A stretch of 34,214 nt of DNA from Gammaproteobacteria bacterium (GTDB taxonomy: Bacteria > Pseudomonadota > Gammaproteobacteria > SZUA-140): assembly GCA_021648525.1 (NCBI GenBank), contig JAKISP010000042.1, forward strand, positions 1-34,214, in the 5' to 3' direction. The notes beneath the pieces were generated by a model. That model made no database searches and was not told where the DNA came from. It saw only the letters and a program-made list of their open reading frames with translations. Positions 1-7,887 of the stretch are shown one piece after another. The translations under genes were made by a program, and so were the position numbers. Position 1 is the stretch's first letter. Every line of letters starts with the position of its first letter.

Positions 1-94
1 CTGAATGTGTTGCTGCCAGAACTCTTTTTTCTGTACTGATTTCATATGATTCGCCTTGATGATGTTGAAATCAAGACGATAGCAAGAGGCTGGT

Positions 95-514
95 GTGGAT
101 GTTAGATGGGGTTTGTTGAGCGCTTACCATCTTTTAGCAGCAGGCATGCACCTTTCAGGCAGGGCAAGGTCACATAAAGAGCTTTCCTGGATCGCGGTTC
201 TGAATGGCATTGGTTACACCTTTCTTGCAATCATGATTCTCCAGTTATCAAATGGATTTTTTGATAATAGTCCTGTTGTATCTCATCCCTCAAAATTGAT
301 TGACACAGATTATTCTAGATCAAGTAAAGGTCCTGACAGCTACTATGTTATTGTTGAATCCTGGCGACATTCCGATACGGAAAAATTGCCAGTCAGCCAA
401 TCTTTTTATAATCTGTCTACCAAACGAATTAATAAGACAGTAAATATATTGACGAAGACGGGTGTATTTAATGTGGAGTGGTTGTACGGTTATCGTTTTG
501 ATAGTGATGAATGA
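95..514 (+). CDS. Hypothetical protein, one hydrophobic segment
   Basis: I do not recognise this 139-residue frame. It opens with GTG and has no clear ribosome binding site. Residues of about 30-50 (ending in IMILQL) form one plausible membrane segment; the rest is polar, with a Ser/Asn-rich linker and a C-terminal part of mixed charge. Nothing upstream in the window clarifies its context, and a downstream mobile-element remnant suggests an accessory region. It could be the tail of a gene whose start has been lost, or a chance open frame. Confidence 0.3.
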   Translation: MDVRWGLLSAYHLLAAGMHLSGRARSHKELSWIAVLNGIGYTFLAIMILQLSNGFFDNSPVVSHPSKLIDTDYSRSSKGPDSYYVIVESWRHSDTEKLPVSQSFYNLSTKRINKTVNILTKTGVFNVEWLYGYRFDSDE

Positions 515-568
515 AGAGATTTGACCCCTTGACCTTTGATCTCTTCGCCGATTTAAAGCGGGATGCTG

Positions 569-733
569 TTATTGCCCCAGCGCTTTTGACATAACAGGAT
601 CAAATGCATTGCCAAACAAACTGTGTAAAACAATGGTCTCATCTTGCTGGTCTTGCTCTTGCTCTGGCTCTTGCCAGGGGGCAATATAAATCATCTTTGC
701 CAGGTCTATGGCAATTAAGTTACGATCACTCAT
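569..733 (-). pseudogene. Possible IS110-type transposase N-terminal remnant
   Basis: A 54-codon frame starts at the ATG whose complement is at 731-733, preceded by a G-rich stretch. Its first 13 residues (MSDRNLIAIDLAK) resemble the opening of IS110/IS1111-family transposases, where the first catalytic Asp lies in an 'IDLAK' motif. After that the similarity stops: the remaining residues are Glu/Gln-rich (QEPEQEQDQQDE) and I do not recognise them. The frame can be extended upstream to 796, but the internal ATG fits the transposase-like start better. This is either a broken transposon end or a short gene with a chance match. The identification rests on 13 residues. Confidence 0.3.
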
Positions 734-767
734 TGTATGGCCCCCACTTGTTTCTGGTTGAACATTG

Positions 768-809
768 AGCCTGCCTGACAGGTAAGTGGAATCCATTTAT
801 CGGCAGGCT
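768..809. repeat. Short inverted repeat near the IS110-like start
   Basis: AGCCTGCC at 768-775 is mirrored by GGCAGGCT at 802-809, with 26 bases between. It lies just upstream of the transposase-like frame, where IS110/IS1111 elements may carry subterminal repeats. An 8-base repeat is weak evidence, and it may instead be an ordinary hairpin between divergent genes. Confidence 0.3.
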
Positions 810-922
810 TCTGGTTGGAATCTAGGTTGGGGATAAAGTGAAAGTCTGAGGGTTAAGCGCGTTATTGGGGATAGATATCGCTCTTTGCCGATATGATGGG
901 ATTTTATATTGCGAGGTAATGA

Positions 923-1966
923 ATGGCGCTAGGGCCTGTGATGATGGGGATAGCAACGCTGAAGTTGAGTGTGCAAGAGCGTGAGCTACTACTGCACCCG
1001 TTGATCGGCGGTGTGATCCTCTTTAGTCGTAACTATGAATCACCAGCACAGGTGATGGCATTGATCAAAGCGATCCATGCCGTGCGCACACCAAAATTGC
1101 TGGTAACCGTTGATCACGAGGGTGGCCGAGTGCAGCGCTTTCGTACCGGTTTTACTGAACTGCCTGCAGTGGCACATCTAGGAAAACTCTTTGATAACGA
1201 ACCGAAAGCGGCGCGTGAGCTGGCAGAGCTGAGTGGTTGGTTGATGGCGATTGAGATGCGTGCCATCGGCATCGATTTTAGTTTTGCACCGGTACTCGAC
1301 CTTGGACGAGGTCTCTGTGAGGTGATTGGTGAGCGAGCCTTTCATAAAAACCCTGAGGTAGTGGCTGATCTGGCGCATCAATATATGATCGGCATGCATC
1401 GTGCGGGTATGCCCGCAACAGGCAAACATTTTCCCGGCCACGGCGGGGTGGTGGAAGATTCACATCTTGCAGTACCGGTTGATAAACGTCGTTATGAAGA
1501 CCTGCAGATGGAAGACCTGATGCCGTTTGATCGCATGGCCCACTTTGGTATGGAGGCGGTGATGGTGGCACATGTGATCTATGAGCAAATTGATCCAGAT
1601 TTGGCCGGATTTTCACCATTCTGGTTGCAGGAGGTCTTGCGCAATCGATTTAAATTTCAGGGGGTGATCTTTAGCGATGACCTTGAAATGGAAGGGGCAA
1701 GTGTGGTGGGTGATGTGGCGGATCGCGCAGAAGCGGCGATCAATGCCGGTTGCGACATGGTACTGATCTGCAAAGAGTTCGATGCGGTGGTGAGCGTGTT
1801 AGAAAGGCTTAAAAACTGGCATAATCCTACCTCCCAGCTGCGCCTCTCTCGTTTGCATGGTAAAGGAAGTGTGACTTATGAGTCGCTCAGTTCGGACCCT
1901 GAATGGCAGCGGGCGGTGAAAAAGGTGATTGCCTATGATGAACCGCATACGCTGGGGTTATTGTAA
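923..1966 (+). CDS. nagZ: Beta-N-acetylhexosaminidase (peptidoglycan recycling)
   Basis: Cytoplasmic GH3 glucosaminidase that removes GlcNAc from GlcNAc-anhydroMurNAc-peptides during cell-wall recycling. The 347 residues match the single-domain NagZ length (about 340). VDHEGGRVQRF lies at about residues 63-73. KHFPGHG at 168-174, followed by VEDSH, carries the His of the catalytic loop. FSDDLEM at 250-256 carries the Asp nucleophile. The ATG at 923 follows GAGGT with good spacing, so the start is well supported. It heads a same-strand group with the peroxidase, the phosphoribosyltransferase and MTI phosphorylase. In other gammaproteobacteria nagZ also sits beside the last of these. Identification is secure. 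Confidence 0.96.
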   Translation: MALGPVMMGIATLKLSVQERELLLHPLIGGVILFSRNYESPAQVMALIKAIHAVRTPKLLVTVDHEGGRVQRFRTGFTELPAVAHLGKLFDNEPKAARELAELSGWLMAIEMRAIGIDFSFAPVLDLGRGLCEVIGERAFHKNPEVVADLAHQYMIGMHRAGMPATGKHFPGHGGVVEDSHLAVPVDKRRYEDLQMEDLMPFDRMAHFGMEAVMVAHVIYEQIDPDLAGFSPFWLQEVLRNRFKFQGVIFSDDLEMEGASVVGDVADRAEAAINAGCDMVLICKEFDAVVSVLERLKNWHNPTSQLRLSRLHGKGSVTYESLSSDPEWQRAVKKVIAYDEPHTLGLL

Positions 1967-1992
1967 ATTTAATGTTATTTAGAGAAGGTCGA

Positions 1993-3030
1993 ATGAATAT
2001 GAGTCGATTGTTAACTGTTATCGTAGCCGCATTGATGCTGCTGTCTAGCGCTGCATTTGCGGGCTTTGAGCCATTTCAGCCACTGCCAGCAAACCCGCCG
2101 ATTCCGAGTGATAACCCACAGACATCGGCTAAAATTGCACTGGGCAAACAACTTTATTTTGATAATCGCCTTTCTGCAACGTATCGTGTTTCCTGCAATG
2201 GTTGCCACAATGTGATGTCGGCAGGCGATGACGGCAAAGCTGTCTCACGTGGTGCTTTGGGAATCGAGGGCAAACGCTCAGCGCCAACACTCTATAACGT
2301 TGCGTACCAGACCGTCTATTTCTGGGATGGGCGTGCGGCGAGCCTTGAAGCGGCGATCAAAGAGCATTTGATCAGCCCGACTGAGATGGGCATGAAAGAT
2401 AAAGATGCGGTGGTTGAGCGTCTTTGGCAGACAGGTGATTATAAGGAAATTTTTGCGGATACCTTTGGTCCTGGTGTTGCGTTGAGTTATGAGACAATTA
2501 CGCAGGCACTTGCATCATATATCCGAACCCTGCGTACGCCGGATAGTGATTTTGATCGTTACCTGCGTGGTGATAAAGGTGCTATCTCTGCGCAGGCGAA
2601 GCGTGGTTACAATGAGTTTATTGAAGTGGGTTGTGCCTCCTGTCACTTCTGGGTAAACCTGTCTGGCCCAGTGCCTGGCCTGGCATTTCAGATGGGTGAA
2701 GGGTTTTATGAGCTATTTCCAAATTATCCTGGTACTAAAGATGAAACTCGTTATCAGCTGGCGGATGACATTGGCCGTTACTATGTGACAAAAGAGGAAA
2801 CGGACCGTCGTATGTGGCGTGTCCCTGTATTACGTAATGTGGCATTGACCGCCCCTTATTTTCATAACGGCCAGGTTAAAACGCTAGAAGAGGCGATTCG
2901 TGTGATGGGCACGACTCAGCTTGGTAAAGTGTTAAGTCGTGCGCAACAGGAAGATATCGCGGCATTTTTGCATACCGTGAGTGGGCGTTTCCCAACGCAG
3001 AAATTCCCCAGGCTACCAACTTCTTATTAA
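1993..3030 (+). CDS. Periplasmic di-haem cytochrome c peroxidase family protein
   Basis: Family members reduce periplasmic H2O2 with electrons from small c-type cytochromes; MauG-like relatives oxidise other substrates. From the chosen start the protein has 345 residues. It begins with a signal peptide (MNMSRLLT... ending SAAFA), then has two haem-binding CxxCH motifs: CNGCH at about 68-72 and CASCH at about 214-218. Between them is the family signature SPTEMGM, and near the end is APYFHNGQ, also typical. I prefer ATG 1993 to 1972 because AGAAGG sits just upstream and the signal peptide then starts cleanly. It lies 26 bases after nagZ and 8 bases before the phosphoribosyltransferase, so it is probably co-transcribed. 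Its place inside a cell-wall/purine salvage group is unexpected. The physiological substrate cannot be told from sequence. Confidence 0.9.
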   Translation: MNMSRLLTVIVAALMLLSSAAFAGFEPFQPLPANPPIPSDNPQTSAKIALGKQLYFDNRLSATYRVSCNGCHNVMSAGDDGKAVSRGALGIEGKRSAPTLYNVAYQTVYFWDGRAASLEAAIKEHLISPTEMGMKDKDAVVERLWQTGDYKEIFADTFGPGVALSYETITQALASYIRTLRTPDSDFDRYLRGDKGAISAQAKRGYNEFIEVGCASCHFWVNLSGPVPGLAFQMGEGFYELFPNYPGTKDETRYQLADDIGRYYVTKEETDRRMWRVPVLRNVALTAPYFHNGQVKTLEEAIRVMGTTQLGKVLSRAQQEDIAAFLHTVSGRFPTQKFPRLPTSY

Positions 3031-3038
3031 CAGAGTAT

Positions 3039-3599
3039 ATGATGTCCGTGAGTTTTGAGATGGCGCAGGGTGTACTGGCGCGTGCTGAATGTTTGCATTC
3101 GGTGGATGAGATCAATGCCGCATTTGACCGGATGGCAAGTGCAATCAGCCAGGAAATTGGTGATAGCGAACCGCTAGTGATCTGTGTGATGCAGGGAGGC
3201 CTGATTCCGACGGGATTGCTATTGTCTCGTCTGAGTTTTCCGCTGCAGATTGATTATCTGCACGCCTCACGCTACGGCGGCAAGACGCGTGGCGGTGAAC
3301 TTGACTGGAAAGTGTTACCGCACCATGAGTTAAAGGGGCGCACAGTATTGCTGGTGGATGACATCCATGATGAGGGGGTGACGCTTAAAGCGATCATCGA
3401 ATACTGCAACGATCATGGTGCTGAAACGGTGTTAAGTGCAGTGTTGATTAATAAGCTGCATGATCGCAAAGTAGCTGCGCCGGCTGATTTTGTTGGGCTT
3501 GATGTGGTAGACCGTTACCTGTTTGGTTATGGCATGGATTACAAGGGGCACTTGCGAAATGCACCAGGAATTTATGCAGTTTGTAGTGATGACGAGTGA
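3039..3599 (+). CDS. hpt: Hypoxanthine-guanine phosphoribosyltransferase
   Basis: A type I phosphoribosyltransferase that joins hypoxanthine (and probably guanine) to PRPP to make IMP/GMP. The PRPP-binding signature VLLVDDIHDEGVTL is at about 103-116 in 186 residues. The MQGGLIPTG loop near 51-59 and the HASRYGG segment near 75-81 fit the HPRT subgroup. Two ATGs (3039 and 3042) are possible starts. The gene is followed 7 bases later by MTI phosphorylase, whose reaction releases hypoxanthine, so this enzyme is well placed to recapture that product as IMP. The family is certain; the exact base preference is inferred from context. It is more like the clade found next to nagZ than like the Escherichia coli Hpt. 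Confidence 0.88.
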   Translation: MMSVSFEMAQGVLARAECLHSVDEINAAFDRMASAISQEIGDSEPLVICVMQGGLIPTGLLLSRLSFPLQIDYLHASRYGGKTRGGELDWKVLPHHELKGRTVLLVDDIHDEGVTLKAIIEYCNDHGAETVLSAVLINKLHDRKVAAPADFVGLDVVDRYLFGYGMDYKGHLRNAPGIYAVCSDDE

Positions 3600-3606
3600 G
3601 TAGACG

Positions 3607-4350
3607 ATGGCTGATTTAGCAATTATTGGTGGTACAGGGTTAACTTCATTAGATGGGCTGGAAATCACCAGGCGTGAGGTGATCCGCACGCCATTTGGTG
3701 AGCCATCAGGCCCATTAACGCACGGTGTGCTGAATGGCACAGAGGTTACGTTCCTGGCGCGTCACGGTTATGGCCATACGATTCCACCACACCGCATCAA
3801 TTATCGTGCAAATATCTGGGCATTGCATCACGCTGGAATTAAACGTGTGATTGCGGTAGCGGCGGTTGGTGGGATTGATGATGCTTTACCACCGGGTGCG
3901 CTGGCGATTCCGGATCAAATTATCGATTACACCTGGGGGCGTGCTGGTACCTATTTTGAAGATGATTTAAGTGAAGTCACGCATATTGATTTTAGTTACC
4001 CCTATTGTGATGAGTTACGCGCGATGCTGATTGATCAATGCAAAGTGGCAGGTTTGAGTGTCTGTAGAACGGGCACTTACGGTGTGACTCAGGGGCCGCG
4101 TCTTGAGACTGCAGCTGAGATTGCAAGGATGGGGCGTGATGGTTGTACCATGGTGGGGATGACGGGGATGCCTGAGGCTGTGCTGGCGCGCGAACTTGAT
4201 CTGAATTACGCCTGTTGTGCCGTGTCCGCCAATTGGGCGGCGGGTAAAGGGGACGGTTCCATTATCTCAATGGTCGAGATTGAAGAGAACCTCAGAGCCG
4301 GTATGGACAGTGTGAGAAAAGTTTTACAGCAGCTACTGTCCAGTTTATAA
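3607..4350 (+). CDS. S-methyl-5'-thioinosine phosphorylase (MTIP)
   Basis: A PNP/MTAP-superfamily enzyme. In Pseudomonas the enzyme of this clade splits 5'-methylthioinosine, made by deamination of methylthioadenosine, into hypoxanthine and methylthioribose-1-phosphate. The phosphate loop GGTGL is at 8-12, RHGYGHTIPPH at about 52-62 with INYRANIWAL after it, TQGPRLET near 160, and the substrate-site stretch MVGMTGMPEA near 182-191. Length 247 is normal. The combination with an adjacent hypoxanthine phosphoribosyltransferase favours MTIP over a true MTA phosphorylase. A methylthioadenosine deaminase would be needed elsewhere in the genome. Only seven bases separate it from hpt, implying one transcript. 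Confidence 0.88.
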   Translation: MADLAIIGGTGLTSLDGLEITRREVIRTPFGEPSGPLTHGVLNGTEVTFLARHGYGHTIPPHRINYRANIWALHHAGIKRVIAVAAVGGIDDALPPGALAIPDQIIDYTWGRAGTYFEDDLSEVTHIDFSYPYCDELRAMLIDQCKVAGLSVCRTGTYGVTQGPRLETAAEIARMGRDGCTMVGMTGMPEAVLARELDLNYACCAVSANWAAGKGDGSIISMVEIEENLRAGMDSVRKVLQQLLSSL

Positions 4351-4355
4351 GTTTT

Positions 4356-5411
4356 TTATTGAACAGCAGTACCGTTAGTTTCGATACTCTCTTCAATCAA
4401 AGCGGCATCAGATTCGGTATTATCTTTGAGTTCAATGACGGGTTCTGGCAGTTCGTAAGGGATAATTTTCACCAGCATGCCAAACATGGGGTGATCGAAA
4501 TAGTGTAGTTCACCACTGCGTAGACGCCTTTTTTGATGCATGCGGAATAGTGTCTGTGGTTGTTCGATCTCATCAAAATTCATAAAAAAAGTACTGTTTT
4601 TCAGTGGCTCTATCTGGCTACGATAGAGCAGGTCCGCTTCGAGGTGGAGGTAGCGACCCAGGTGTATTTTGATGGTGCCAGTGAGTGTTTTGAGTAACGT
4701 CTCTCTGGATGGCATGCCGGCTTCATTTTGAGCGACTAATAACACCGGTGCATGATTTAAGACGGCTGGTGCCATTAGTGTGTTGATACTAGTCAGATCG
4801 GGTGTTGCCGCTAATGTGATTTGTTCCATATTACTATGAATATAGATGGTTTGGGCGGCTTCTTTTGATGCCACAGGCTGACGCCATGCAATATTTAAAA
4901 TGGGTACGTAGCTAGTTGAACCTGTTAGTATTTCGGTAAGTTTAGTTAGCGATAATGCTTCATCAGGCAGTAGCTGGAAAGGTTGTTCCTGAGGTGGCGC
5001 CTCAATGAGTGATTCAGTGACAGGCGTAGAGTGCGGCGTCTCAGAGGGTGCTAAGTCACTCGTCTGCGTTGACATTAACAGCTTAGGTGTGTTGTTGTCT
5101 GTTTCAAGTCTATTTTCTGAGATTTCAGGGGTTGAAAGTAAAGGACTTTCTTCTACCACCGGGTTTATATTTCCCTGAAGCTCAGCTTCCATAAAGGGAC
5201 TAAGTTCGATGGAATTTTCATAATTTGGCAGGCCCGGATCGTCAGGCCAAATTTCCTGTGAATCTATGGTGTTTTTTTCTCGGACTTCAAAGACTATAAT
5301 CTCTGTCTGAAACCATCGATCCTCCTTGTCAGACTCTGCCTGGGCGCTGCCTGGCGTACTCAACAGTGTGCTGAGCAGGATGAATGGGAATGTAAGGGTA
5401 GTACGGGTCAT
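4356..5411 (-). CDS. csiV: CsiV-family envelope protein
   Basis: Matches the CsiV/DUF2803 family; the Vibrio member is a periplasmic peptidoglycan-binding protein. An N-terminal signal peptide (MTRTTLTFPF... ending SAQA) is followed by the family start RWFQTEIIVFE and WPDDPGLPNYE. The C-terminal family block has LGRYLHLEADLLYR, then RRLRSGELHYFDHPMFGMLVKI. A Pro/Ser/Thr-rich low-complexity linker lies between. I choose the ATG complementary to 5409-5411: the longer frame to 5471 would put about 20 odd residues before the signal peptide. It converges with the MTIP gene across only 5 bases. In several relatives csiV is next to mfd, which is not seen here. Confidence 0.8.
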   Translation of the reverse strand: MTRTTLTFPFILLSTLLSTPGSAQAESDKEDRWFQTEIIVFEVREKNTIDSQEIWPDDPGLPNYENSIELSPFMEAELQGNINPVVEESPLLSTPEISENRLETDNNTPKLLMSTQTSDLAPSETPHSTPVTESLIEAPPQEQPFQLLPDEALSLTKLTEILTGSTSYVPILNIAWRQPVASKEAAQTIYIHSNMEQITLAATPDLTSINTLMAPAVLNHAPVLLVAQNEAGMPSRETLLKTLTGTIKIHLGRYLHLEADLLYRSQIEPLKNSTFFMNFDEIEQPQTLFRMHQKRRLRSGELHYFDHPMFGMLVKIIPYELPEPVIELKDNTESDAALIEESIETNGTAVQ

Positions 5412-5666
5412 AAAATAATAACTATCAGGCCTGGATTCTAACAAACAATAACAGAAAGTGAATTGCAACATAAGGGGAGAGAGGAGGAGTCGTGCTGTTC
5501 TTTGGCAGGCGTAAAATTCTTCTCACTGACTTTTTCTAAAGTAAATTCTTAGAAACTGCCATATTACTCACTGTTCCTCGGTTTTTGACGGTCGAGCATG
5601 CATGTGTCGTTATGTCCGTAGTCTTATACTTGCTCACCGCGCATGACTAATGTACTGAGGGTGGAA

Positions 5667-6068
5667 ATGAAGGAAGAAATTTCTAGAGTGCGACTGAGCT
5701 ACGGGCGCGCGCTTTCAAAGCGGCAGTTCCTGGATCGTTTTTACGAGCTGTTTATGAGTAGCAGTCCAATTGTTGCACGTAAGCTTGCTTTGACCGATAT
5801 TGCGAAGCAGCAGGAGTTGCTGTCGCAGGCGGTCAATATGGTGATTCTTTTTCCTCAGGGTAATAAAATTGCAAGGAATGCGATTAATCGAATCAGACAA
5901 TCGCATAATCGTGATGGTCTGGATATCAGGCCGGAATACTATCGGTTCTGGATTGATAGCCTGGTGCTTGCATTGTCAGAACATGACCCTGATTTTAATG
6001 ACGAACTTGATCGAGCATGGCGGAAAGTGGCGCAGGAAGCGATTGATTTTATCGTTGAAGGGCACTGA
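5667..6068 (+). CDS. Small single-domain globin
   Basis: About 133 all-helical residues matching bacterial globins of the globin-sensor type. FLDRFYELFM comes near the start, then the KQQELL helix, then the likely proximal histidine in RQSHNRDG (about residue 80). The E/F-helix ending LDIRPEYYRFWIDSL and the C-terminal AWRKVAQEAIDFI follow. I choose ATG 5667 over 5643 because GAGGGTGG lies 3-10 bases upstream. A TATACT hexamer at 5625-5630 could be its -10 element. The position normally held by the CD1 phenylalanine seems to be leucine (ARKLALTD), so haem or ligand binding may differ. No output domain is attached. It is divergent from csiV and I see no functional partner. Confidence 0.65.
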   Translation: MKEEISRVRLSYGRALSKRQFLDRFYELFMSSSPIVARKLALTDIAKQQELLSQAVNMVILFPQGNKIARNAINRIRQSHNRDGLDIRPEYYRFWIDSLVLALSEHDPDFNDELDRAWRKVAQEAIDFIVEGH

Positions 6069-6072
6069 TTGG

Positions 6073-6753
6073 CTATAGTGCCCAGGCGAAGGCTTTTTCA
6101 AAGGTGTGGCGAGCATCCCGTGTGACGGGGGTGCCATGCGCGATAATGATCTGTTTAAAGTTCCATTTTGAGATTGCCTGAATGGAGTCATTAAAGGCTG
6201 TGCGGTCTTTTATCAGCGACTTCAGGATGCGAGTGGGTGTGAATCGGTTGTAAGCGCCATTTAAGCGTAAAAAGCTTTTGCTCCAGAGTGACATGCTTCC
6301 CCCAAGGTTAAAGGCGAGATCGGTCAGGATCAGGGTTTGGCTCTCTTCATGGAAAAAGACAAATTCCTGTAGTCGTGGCATACCATTGACTGCAATGCAC
6401 TGTATATTCGTATGCTGAAATGGCAAGAGATTCCTGCTGTGACCTGCTAGCGCGTGTTTTGTCAGGCACTGATCTGTTGGGCCGTACAGCTCTGAATCGG
6501 GGTAGCGCTGCTGCCATGCCTGGATGAAACGTGTATGTTCCAGGTTGGGTGAAATTAGATAGCGAACTTCGCCAAGTGCATCGATAGCGGTGTTGGTCTG
6601 TTCGTTGCTCGGGATCATGGAATGAATCAAAAGTTGTTGGTTGCTCAGACGTACTATCGTCATGCGCAAGCCGAATGGCACGCCGAGAAAGTTTGAGGGT
6701 TGTTCTACTATCCATATATTGGGCCCGAATTGACGAAGTGCATGACTATGCAT
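6073..6753 (-). CDS. DUF4336 domain protein (metallo-beta-lactamase-like fold)
   Basis: A 226-residue protein resembling the DUF4336 family, which has a metallo-beta-lactamase-like fold but lacks the usual full HxHxDH zinc motif. Recognisable pieces are the opening IWIVEQPSNFLGVPFGLRMTIVRL, the LISPNLEHTRFIQAW segment, LILTDLAFNLG, and the final IIIAHGTPV. Its biochemical function is unknown. Its start overlaps the end of the MarR gene by 8 bases, so it is translationally coupled and probably controlled by that repressor. The likely role is therefore in a response to whatever ligand the regulator senses, but that is inference. Confidence 0.7.
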   Translation of the reverse strand: MHSHALRQFGPNIWIVEQPSNFLGVPFGLRMTIVRLSNQQLLIHSMIPSNEQTNTAIDALGEVRYLISPNLEHTRFIQAWQQRYPDSELYGPTDQCLTKHALAGHSRNLLPFQHTNIQCIAVNGMPRLQEFVFFHEESQTLILTDLAFNLGGSMSLWSKSFLRLNGAYNRFTPTRILKSLIKDRTAFNDSIQAISKWNFKQIIIAHGTPVTRDARHTFEKAFAWAL

Positions 6754-7192
6754 TGTCTTTCTCCTGCTTTGAGTGGATAGCGCTTAGCTGAGTTATTGTG
6801 CTTCTGAACTGGTTGTATGCAGTTTTTCCCAGTGCGCGCTCATACTGGAGTTCAATGGCGTTAACAATTTCTACTGCATGTGAAATTAGCCTGGTTCCTT
6901 TGTCTGTGTAATTCACGTATTTGATACGCCGGTCTTTTTGATCTTCAGTAATCATAAGATAGTGCTTTGCAGCGAGTTCTTGCACGACTCTGCCTACAAG
7001 TTGTTTGCTAAGCGCTGCATCATGCGCAAGTTGGCTAATCATCATCCCTTCGTTATTAAGATGACGTAAAATATTCAGATGAGAAGGGGCCACGTCGGTA
7101 ATATTGTGTGCAGCAAGCTGTTCGAGCAGTGTCTGTTCAAAGTCTCTAAAGAGTTTGAGGAGAAGTCTGGCGGTGGGTTGGTCTGTTGTCAT
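6746..7192 (-). CDS. MarR-family transcriptional regulator
   Basis: A 148-residue dimeric winged-helix regulator. The helix-turn-helix lies near residues 53-75 (MISQLAHDAALSKQLVGRVV) and the wing follows as EDQKDRRIKYVNYTDKG, with the Asp-Arg-Arg typical of MarR. Long helices at both ends form the dimer interface. It is the first gene of a two-gene minus-strand unit with the DUF4336 gene. The upstream region carries a strong AT-rich palindromic site, so autorepression is likely. The sensed ligand is not evident; no reactive-cysteine pattern of the OhrR type is seen in the N-terminal helix. Confidence 0.88.
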   Translation of the reverse strand: MTTDQPTARLLLKLFRDFEQTLLEQLAAHNITDVAPSHLNILRHLNNEGMMISQLAHDAALSKQLVGRVVQELAAKHYLMITEDQKDRRIKYVNYTDKGTRLISHAVEIVNAIELQYERALGKTAYNQFRSTITQLSAIHSKQEKDNA

Positions 7193-7197
7193 GTTTT

Positions 7198-7241
7198 AAT
7201 AGTAAACCATGCTTATTAAAAAGTAAATATAGTTTACTATT
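7198..7241. promoter_or_regulatory. Candidate MarR operator (nested inverted repeats)
   Basis: AATAGTAAAC at 7198-7207 is perfectly mirrored by GTTTACTATT at 7232-7241. An additional half-site AGTAAA at 7222-7227 forms a compact palindrome with TTTACT at 7233-7238, separated by 5 bases. That size matches MarR dimer sites. The repeats start 6 bases upstream of the regulator's start codon and cover where its promoter should lie. Two dimer sites, or one strong and one partial site, are possible. The deformylase gene on the other strand begins about 90 bases away. Confidence 0.6.
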
Positions 7242-7333
7242 TGGTTGCGAGCGGTAATGGCAATCATCGTCAGCTAATTAATCAATGAGATACAATGATC
7301 TAATCAATGGTTTATATGGCTTAGGAGTTGAAG

Positions 7334-7879
7334 ATGTCGGTAAAAAAAGTGCTCAGAATGGGTGACCCTGTGTTATTAAGGGCGGCGGAGCCGGTGGTGA
7401 AATTTAATACGCGTGCGCTCAGTGGCTTAGTGAATGACCTGCTTGAGACGATGGCTAAGCAAGAGGGGGCGGGCCTTGCGGCACCTCAAATTGGGGTAAG
7501 CTTGCAGGTGGTGGTGTTTGGTCTGGTTGCGAACCCTCGTTATCCTGATGAGGAGTCGATACCGATGACAGTACTGGTTAACCCACGAATTGAGCCATTA
7601 AGCGATCAGATGGAAGATGGTTGGGAAGGGTGCCTCAGTGTGCCAGGTCTTCGCGGGCTAGTTTCTCGTTATACCCATATTCGTTACAGTGGGTTTGACC
7701 AGTTTGGTGGCAAGATTGAACGTGAAGTACGTGATTTCCATGCGCGTGTGGTGCAGCATGAATGCGATCATCTCGATGGTATTCTCTACCCGCAGCGCAT
7801 GACCAATATGCGTGCATTTGGTTTTGAAGATGAGTTAGAGAAGGCGGCTGAGGCGCAAGCGGCAGATGAAAAAGAATAA
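7334..7879 (+). CDS. def: Peptide deformylase
   Basis: Metalloenzyme that removes the formyl group from nascent N-terminal methionine. All three family motifs are intact: [10 protein letters not shown] (motif I), EGCLSVPG with the metal-binding Cys (motif II), and QHECDHLDG with the two metal His and catalytic Glu (motif III). I choose ATG 7334 because TTAGGAG is 6 bases upstream; the longer frame from TTG 7328 would place its codon against the ribosome binding site. The 181 residues end in a Glu/Ala-rich charged tail. The gene stands alone rather than beside fmt, so it may be a second deformylase. It is divergent from the MarR unit. Confidence 0.93.
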   Translation: MSVKKVLRMGDPVLLRAAEPVVKFNTRALSGLVNDLLETMAKQEGAGLAAPQIGVSLQVVVFGLVANPRYPDEESIPMTVLVNPRIEPLSDQMEDGWEGCLSVPGLRGLVSRYTHIRYSGFDQFGGKIEREVRDFHARVVQHECDHLDGILYPQRMTNMRAFGFEDELEKAAEAQAADEKE

Positions 7880-7887
7880 TATTCACA

